A stretch of 19,002 bases of DNA, from NCBI GenBank assembly GCA_007116915.1, contig SKHQ01000016.1, positions 1-19,002 on the forward strand, given 5' to 3'. The position numbers and the translations under genes were made by a program. Source of the DNA: Candidatus Methanomethylophilaceae archaeon (GTDB lineage: Archaea; Thermoplasmatota; Thermoplasmata; Methanomassiliicoccales; Methanomethylophilaceae). A model generated the notes under the pieces. That model ran no database searches, was not told where the DNA came from, and saw only the letters and a list, made by a program, of their open reading frames with translations. Below, in pieces: positions 15,042 through 19,002 of the stretch (the stretch's first letter is position 1; every line of letters begins with the position of its first letter).

Positions 15042-16198
15042 TTCTGATATCTTCTCGAGATTAGGAGTATGGACGGTACGATAACCACGCAGAATGCCAT
15101 TGATGTGAAGGTCGGAAACACTCCTTGGTACTGGTATAGGTAACCGGCAACGGGAGGGACTATGGCCACTCCCAAGGAGTAGAACACGAAGAACATGGCC
15201 ATCATCCTCCCTCTGCTGCTGGACTCACCGGAATGCACCAGCATGAGCATGTTGGGGAAGACGGTGCCGAAACCGGTACCGAACAACGCCATGCACAGTA
15301 TCAAAGTCAGGGATGAAGAGGTGAATGGCACCATCATAAGTGCCATGGCCATGAACACAATGCCTGTTATACAGCCATTGATCGGAGCCACTTTCTTAGC
15401 AATCAGGCGCGGCCATATCATCTGGGTCAATATGGCCATAAGAGCGAATGATCCAAAAGCCATCCCTACCATGGCGCTGTCCAGTCCGATGGATGAGCCA
15501 TGTACCGGTACATGAGACACCAGTGTGCCAGTTGCTCCCATGGTGGCAAAGGCAGCTAGGAATGATATTATGAGGAAGGGCGTGAAACTCAATGGCGTTG
15601 ATGCCCGTTCCTGAACCTTTTTTTCACAAGGGATTAGTCTGAGTGAGAATAGAACGATAACGAAGCAGACCATCATCAGAGTCGCCAATACAAGATAAGT
15701 GGAACGGAAACCCTCGGCAGAAGCGAACATCCCTGCGAACATCGGACCAAGGAAGGCTGCCGTCCCGATCACCACACCATATCTTGCCATCCTCCCCCTC
15801 AGCTGTTCAGGGTCGCAGATACTTGATATGGCCATCAATGTGGCAGGAATGAGCAGGCCTCCCGCAACTCCATGCACCGCCCTTACAGCCAGTAATGCTG
15901 TGGAATCCGCCGCCACGGCATAACCGAAAAGCGACACTGATGCAAAGAAAAGACCGGCCACCAAGGGCAGCCTCCATCCTGAACGATCCATTATGATCCC
16001 GGATACGCCGTTTCCGATTATGCTAGTGAATGAATAAATTCCAACAATCAGGCCTATGACGAATGGCGTAGCACCGAGTTCCGAGGAATACGATGCCAGA
16101 ATTGGCATCTGTGCGTGTGTGTCCAAAAAGGACACGAAGACAACGAAATACAGAACCGCCATCCCGGTGGCGGCACTTTTATCCACATCCCCGACCAT
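15038..16198 (-). CDS. MFS family transporter, 12 transmembrane segments
   Basis: This is a predicted secondary transporter of 386 residues with about twelve hydrophobic helices and short loops, in two six-helix halves separated by a basic loop near 195-210 (CEKKVQERAS). The motif A-like loop GIIMDRSGWRLP (about 67-78) between helices 2 and 3 is characteristic of the major facilitator superfamily, and a partial repeat (SSRGRMM) appears in the second half. The sequence resembles the drug/sugar exporter-like branch, but the substrate cannot be named. The ATG at 16198 has no ribosome site and lies about 28 bases from GTATTTATCA (16221-16230, minus strand), fitting a leaderless start. It is divergent from msrB and convergent with ablB. 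A role in export of osmolyte or toxic compounds would be guesswork. Confidence 0.85.
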   Translation of the reverse strand: MVGDVDKSAATGMAVLYFVVFVSFLDTHAQMPILASYSSELGATPFVIGLIVGIYSFTSIIGNGVSGIIMDRSGWRLPLVAGLFFASVSLFGYAVAADSTALLAVRAVHGVAGGLLIPATLMAISSICDPEQLRGRMARYGVVIGTAAFLGPMFAGMFASAEGFRSTYLVLATLMMVCFVIVLFSLRLIPCEKKVQERASTPLSFTPFLIISFLAAFATMGATGTLVSHVPVHGSSIGLDSAMVGMAFGSFALMAILTQMIWPRLIAKKVAPINGCITGIVFMAMALMMVPFTSSSLTLILCMALFGTGFGTVFPNMLMLVHSGESSSRGRMMAMFFVFYSLGVAIVPPVAGYLYQYQGVFPTFTSMAFCVVIVPSILLISRRYQN

Positions 16199-16293
16199 CT
16201 TGTTTCTGAAGCTGAAACCATGATAAATACTCAGCGGAGTAGATTGCGAAATTGCAAATAATCCAGAGAGTAATCAAAATCAGAGGTGAACTG
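16199..16293. promoter_or_regulatory. Divergent promoter region of MFS transporter and msrB
   Basis: TGATAAATAC at 16221-16230 reads as a TATA-like element toward the transporter on the minus strand. For msrB, a start site near 16252 or a second AT-rich site (CAAATAAT near 16255-16262) is possible. A strong AGGTGA ribosome site (16284-16289) precedes ATG 16294. The near-direct repeat ATTGCGAA/ATTGCAAA at 16243-16258 includes the 11-mer AAATTGCAAAT (16249-16259), which is also found before rubrerythrin. Confidence 0.4.
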
Positions 16294-16656
16294 ATGACGA
16301 AAAGGGATATCGATGAGTTGGCGCGACACGTTCTCTATGAGAAGGGAACGGAGCGGCCCTTCAGCGGCAAGTATCATGATTTCAAGGCAGACGGCAGATA
16401 TCGTTGCGCTGGTTGCGGCGAGGAGCTTTTCGATTCCAGTGACAAATTCGATTCCGGAACGGGTTGGCCCAGCTTCGACAAGGCTCTAGCGGAGTCGGTG
16501 GAAGAGGAGTCGGACCGCAGTCACGGGATGATACGTACCGAGGTACTGTGCGCAAAATGCGGAGGGCATCTCGGACACGTGTTCGATGATGGCCCGAAGA
16601 CCACGGGTAAGAGGTATTGCATCAACTCGGCGGCTCTAAAATTCAATGAGAGATGA
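16294..16656 (+). CDS. msrB: Peptide-methionine (R)-S-oxide reductase
   Basis: MsrB reduces methionine-R-sulfoxide in oxidised proteins, using thioredoxin-like donors. The 120-residue product is a single SelR domain. It has the TERPFSGKY block (19-27), two zinc-binding pairs C38/C41 and C86/C89, the SGTGWPSF loop (54-61), the HLGHVF motif (92-97) and catalytic C109 in RYCINSAAL. All appear intact, and catalytic cysteine rather than selenocysteine is used. The start ATG 16294 follows an AGGTGA ribosome site; an in-frame ATG at 16252 would only add a short non-conserved leader that covers this site. The stop lies one base from the stop of the convergent pilin gene. It groups with rubrerythrin and Isf in an oxidative-stress role. 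Confidence 0.95.
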   Translation: MTKRDIDELARHVLYEKGTERPFSGKYHDFKADGRYRCAGCGEELFDSSDKFDSGTGWPSFDKALAESVEEESDRSHGMIRTEVLCAKCGGHLGHVFDDGPKTTGKRYCINSAALKFNER

Positions 16657-16657
16657 A

Positions 16658-17704
16658 TCAGGCGGTCTCCACATTCAACCAATATACCACGCCATCGAAA
16701 TAGCGATCATTGAAACCCCGAGCTCCTAGGTTCCAATCGCCTTGGTATATCGGCATCTCGTTTCTATTATAGTCCTTAATTCCGGCCAGGACCATGGTGT
16801 TAATGTCACCTGAGGCGTTGACCCATATGCTGACCTTCCTGAGTTCAAAGTCGAAGACTCCCCATATTTGATATTCCACACCCTCCTTTACCTCCACGGG
16901 AGTCCCCACTTGGTTGCCGTCAGAACGTACCCAGTAGTTCCTAGCACCAAATTCGAAGTAATTGTTTCCGGATCCTGACAATTGCAGACGGTAACCATTG
17001 TCACCGTTCAGATTGATGATTGTAGCCCAGTTATCCTGTGACGAAGGCGGGGAGTTGAGCTTGATTTTGCAACTCACGTTGAAGTACTTTGTCGGAGGGG
17101 CTATGGCATTATGTGGCAACGTCACACGCTCATTATCGGAGGCGACAAACACCAATGGGAATGTTGCCGATGTGTTGTTTTTCCAAGTGGCGTCGCTCAA
17201 ATCGATAGTTGTTTGCCCGGAGTTACCGTCTGCAACGAAGAACATAGTGCTAGCCATGACAGCACCGTTCTGTTTCATCAACTGCACTGTGATAACGCTG
17301 CCCCGGAGGGAATCTGACATATCCAGATAGAATCTGGAGCCCGTTCCTATCTGAGATAGTGAAGTCTGACCGGTGTTGAATGTGAATCCGTTGCCAGAGT
17401 AGGGCGAGCTGACAGGATAGGAATTCAACGCTCTGATCGGTTTTTGACCGTTGACTGTAAGAAAGGCCTCTTCGGCAGGGATGCTGAACGTCATGGCTTT
17501 GATCGAGATCTCAAAACGATCATCGACCTGAGCATCCTTTTTCACATCAAGGACTCCAGTGGGAGAAACTCCGTCAGGGTTCATCATACCCAGTACTAGA
17601 ACCAGCAGGACTCCGGAGATCATCACTGTTATTGCAACCATAAGGATGGTGCCGATGATCGGAGAGACCGCCTGACGCCCTTGACGAATGCGTTTTCTCT
17701 GCAT
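16658..17704 (-). CDS. Archaeal type IV pilin (DUF1628) fused to LamG-like C-terminal domain
   Basis: This is a secreted filament or surface subunit of 348 residues. The basic start (MQRKRIRQGRQ) and the segment AVSPIIGTILMVAITV (12-27) continuing as a hydrophobic helix to about 39 are diagnostic of archaeal Pilin_N proteins cleaved by a class III signal peptidase. Residues about 45-200 are a beta-rich domain. From about 205 to 347 the pattern FNVSCKIKLN ... GYRLQLSG ... IWGVFDFELRKVSIWVN ... FDGVVYWLNV resembles a laminin G/concanavalin A-like jelly-roll fold. Typical archaeal pilins of this family are about 130-200 residues, so this is a large version. Possible N-glycosylation sequons occur at N176/N177, N209 and N296. 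The start is ATG 17704; a TTG immediately upstream is less likely. A TATA-like TTATTAAAAT (17731-17740) suggests a leaderless transcript. No assembly gene is adjacent. Confidence 0.85.
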   Translation of the reverse strand: MQRKRIRQGRQAVSPIIGTILMVAITVMISGVLLVLVLGMMNPDGVSPTGVLDVKKDAQVDDRFEISIKAMTFSIPAEEAFLTVNGQKPIRALNSYPVSSPYSGNGFTFNTGQTSLSQIGTGSRFYLDMSDSLRGSVITVQLMKQNGAVMASTMFFVADGNSGQTTIDLSDATWKNNTSATFPLVFVASDNERVTLPHNAIAPPTKYFNVSCKIKLNSPPSSQDNWATIINLNGDNGYRLQLSGSGNNYFEFGARNYWVRSDGNQVGTPVEVKEGVEYQIWGVFDFELRKVSIWVNASGDINTMVLAGIKDYNRNEMPIYQGDWNLGARGFNDRYFDGVVYWLNVETA

Positions 17705-17730
17705 CAATTTAAGAGAATATACAATAAACT

Positions 17731-17740
17731 ATTTTAATAA
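17731..17740 (-). promoter_or_regulatory. TATA-like box of the LamG-pilin gene
   Basis: TTATTAAAAT on the minus strand is centred about 31 bases before ATG 17704, and no ribosome site precedes the start codon. The whole 164-base gap to the divergent rubrerythrin gene is AT-rich and holds no gene. Confidence 0.4.
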
Positions 17741-17829
17741 TCCCTAAATGAAAAAGTCACATTTTACAAAGCTGGGTAGAATAAGGATACTTTACAGAAC
17801 GATTATTCTTGAGAGGTTGGTTCTATACC

Positions 17830-17847
17830 TTTAAGTAAATTGCAAAT
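17830..17847 (+). promoter_or_regulatory. Rubrerythrin promoter with TTGCAA element
   Basis: TTTAAGTA (about 17830-17837) is a TATA-like box placed to start transcription near 17860. The 11-mer AAATTGCAAAT at 17837-17847 directly follows it. The same 11-mer lies upstream of msrB at 16249-16259. With the hexamer TTGCAA as a palindromic core, it could be a binding site of a shared redox regulator; not demonstrated. Confidence 0.4.
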
Positions 17848-17868
17848 CATTGATTCTATGGTATCAAA

Positions 17869-18453
17869 ATGCAGAAGACTCTAGAGAATTTGGCAAAAGC
17901 CTTCATCGGCGAAAGTCAGGCTAGAAACCGCTACACGATATATTCCCGCGTAGCCAAAGACGAGGGCTTCGAGCAAATATCCGAGCTCTACCTCAAGACA
18001 GCCGAGAATGAGTGGGAGCACGCCAAATGGCTGTTCAGGATGATGAACAACCTCAAAGCGAAATCCAACAAGGACATCAAGGCTGTGGATGTCGAAGCCG
18101 ATGTGTCTTTGGACTTCGGAGACACCATGACAAATCTGCAGGCCTCCATCGATGGCGAGGACTATGAGAACACCGTCATGTATCCAGAATTCGCCAAGGT
18201 CGCTGATGAGGAGGATCTGCCCGATGTCGCTGCTCGTCTAAGGGCTATCGGCCACGCTGAGAGCCATCACCGCGAACGGTTCAAGAAGCTTCTCGCAGAG
18301 GTCAAGGAAGGAACGGTTTGGAAGAAGACCATGGAAGTGGAGTGGGAATGCCGCAAGTGTGGATATCTCCACAAGGGTACAACTCCGCCGGATAAGTGTC
18401 CCTCCTGTGACCATCCACCCAAATACTTCCAGAGAAACTGCGAAGAATATTAA
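17869..18453 (+). CDS. Rubrerythrin
   Basis: This is a cytoplasmic non-haem iron peroxidase that reduces H2O2, common in anaerobes. The 194-residue product has an N-terminal ferritin-like four-helix domain (about 1-145) with diiron ligands in GESQA (E15), ENEWEH (E48, H51 region), the DYE...YPEFAKVADEE helix (E97/E100 and the following carboxylates) and HAESHHRERF (E131, H133/H134). It ends in a rubredoxin domain with CRKC (C161, C164) and CPSC (C177, C180). Domain order and length are those of classical rubrerythrin. The ATG at 17869 is near the predicted transcript start and has no ribosome site. A hairpin terminator follows its stop, so it is monocistronic. The codon use is regular, as expected of a well-expressed gene. 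Confidence 0.95.
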   Translation: MQKTLENLAKAFIGESQARNRYTIYSRVAKDEGFEQISELYLKTAENEWEHAKWLFRMMNNLKAKSNKDIKAVDVEADVSLDFGDTMTNLQASIDGEDYENTVMYPEFAKVADEEDLPDVAARLRAIGHAESHHRERFKKLLAEVKEGTVWKKTMEVEWECRKCGYLHKGTTPPDKCPSCDHPPKYFQRNCEEY

Positions 18454-18456
18454 AAC

Positions 18457-18483
18457 CGGGGACGCCCCCGATTTTTCTTTTTT
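18457..18483 (+). terminator. Hairpin and T-tract terminator after rubrerythrin
   Basis: A perfect GC stem CGGGG (18457-18461) pairs with CCCCG (18466-18470) over a four-base loop, followed by A and then an almost pure T run to 18483. It begins three bases after the rubrerythrin TAA. The T-tract alone would suffice for archaeal termination; the hairpin resembles a bacterial intrinsic terminator. Confidence 0.8.
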
Positions 18484-18502
18484 ATTTTCAATATTTTCAC
18501 CG

Positions 18503-18550
18503 ATATATTATTTATAATCCGCCTACAGTCATAATTCAGGGGATACGCGA
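18503..18550 (+). promoter_or_regulatory. Promoter and ribosome site of the GNAT gene
   Basis: An AT-rich TATA region at 18503-18516 (ATATATTATTTATA) is followed about 35-45 bases later by ATG 18551. GGGGA at 18539-18543 is a possible ribosome site spaced 7 bases from the ATG. Confidence 0.45.
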
Positions 18551-19002
18551 ATGAGAATCGTGATGGAACCTTACAATCCACAGAAACATGATGCCGACAA
18601 AGTTGCAAATCTAATCTTTGAGGCTGATCCGGACCTGACCTCATTGATCATGGGCGATCGTCATGAGGCGGTGGGAAGATTCAAGGTGCTAATGGAGGTA
18701 GAAAGTAGTCCATGGAGTGCTGGAAAAACCCTGGTCGCCACTATCGACGATGAGATCGTTGGTGTTCTTGTTGGTGCCATGGGTGATGAGAAGGCAGAAG
18801 CTGACAGTAAAGCCGTTGAGTGGGGGCGGACCATGGGCTTTAAATGGCTACTAAGGAGCGTCAGGATCGGTATGAAGATGGCGAATACAGTCAGCAACGA
18901 TGTATCTGCTGACGAGTACTATCCGTTGGCACTGACAGTTTCCGCCGAATGCCGTGGCAAAGGCATAGGCTCACAGATGATGGAATGGATCCTTCAAAAA
19001 TA
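18551..19002 (+). CDS. GNAT family acetyltransferase, cut by window end
   Basis: This frame is open from ATG 18551 to the last base (150 codons) with no stop, so the 3' end lies outside the window. The translation begins MRIVMEPYNPQKHDADKV. A beta-strand pair around residues 60-73 (TLVATIDDEIVGVLVG) is followed by an insert, then the GNAT acetyl-CoA motif A: LALTVSAECRGKGIGSQMMEWIL near the break, with R-G-K-G-I-G as the pyrophosphate loop. The fold is clear but the acyl acceptor cannot be predicted. It has its own promoter and follows the rubrerythrin terminator, so it is probably an independent unit. Confidence 0.85.
   Translation, partial: MRIVMEPYNPQKHDADKVANLIFEADPDLTSLIMGDRHEAVGRFKVLMEVESSPWSAGKTLVATIDDEIVGVLVGAMGDEKAEADSKAVEWGRTMGFKWLLRSVRIGMKMANTVSNDVSADEYYPLALTVSAECRGKGIGSQMMEWILQK

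Noticed and set aside
1..19002. CRISPR arrays, insertion sequences, att sites
   Set aside because: No regularly spaced repeats, transposase motifs, integrase genes or flanking direct repeats were seen; gene packing and composition are even across the window.

Overview
The window looks like a stretch of an archaeal (euryarchaeal) chromosome. The evidence is a DUF1628-type archaeal pilin, a VirB11/TadA ATPase next to a fused two-domain TadC/FlaJ membrane protein, an archaeal-type phosphoglycerate mutase (ApgM), an iron-sulfur flavoprotein (Isf) with the compact CX2CX2CX7C motif, the AblA/AblB N-epsilon-acetyl-beta-lysine pair and two 7TM histidine kinases. TATA-like boxes lie about 25-40 bases upstream of start codons, with a mixture of GGTGA-type ribosome binding sites and apparently leaderless genes. 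Isf and AblA/AblB together favour a methanogen. Methanomassiliicoccales or a relative is my best guess, but this is inference and not proven by any single gene. No rRNA, tRNA, insertion sequence or CRISPR array was seen.

Left part (288-7530): a type IV filament (Tad-like) locus read in two directions. On the minus strand a small protein with four CXXC pairs, the TadA ATPase, the TadC platform protein and a DUF2085 membrane protein follow each other with overlaps or short gaps. On the plus strand a U32-family protein with the four-cysteine Fe-S signature is followed by two small proteins that each begin with a short charged segment and one hydrophobic helix, like pilins or pseudopilins. The two arms diverge from a promoter region near 4653-4744.

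Middle part (7527-12772): an isf-apgM operon on the minus strand diverges from two tandem plus-strand histidine kinases. The kinases are paralogues of exactly the same length (547 residues), each with a 7TM sensor, a PAS-like region and a HisKA/HATPase core. No response regulator is nearby.

Right part (12856-19002): ablA-ablB makes the compatible solute N-epsilon-acetyl-beta-lysine and sits behind an operator-like set of inverted half-sites. A 12-TM MFS transporter follows on the minus strand, then msrB, a standalone archaeal pilin whose C-terminal half looks like a LamG/concanavalin-like lectin domain, rubrerythrin with a clear hairpin/T-tract terminator, and a GNAT acetyltransferase cut by the window end. 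MsrB, rubrerythrin and Isf point to oxidative-stress and redox functions, and AblA/AblB to osmoadaptation.

Genes are packed tightly. Convergent pairs overlap or touch at their stop codons (7527-7530, 15038-15041, 16656/16658), and operon neighbours overlap by 4-11 bases.
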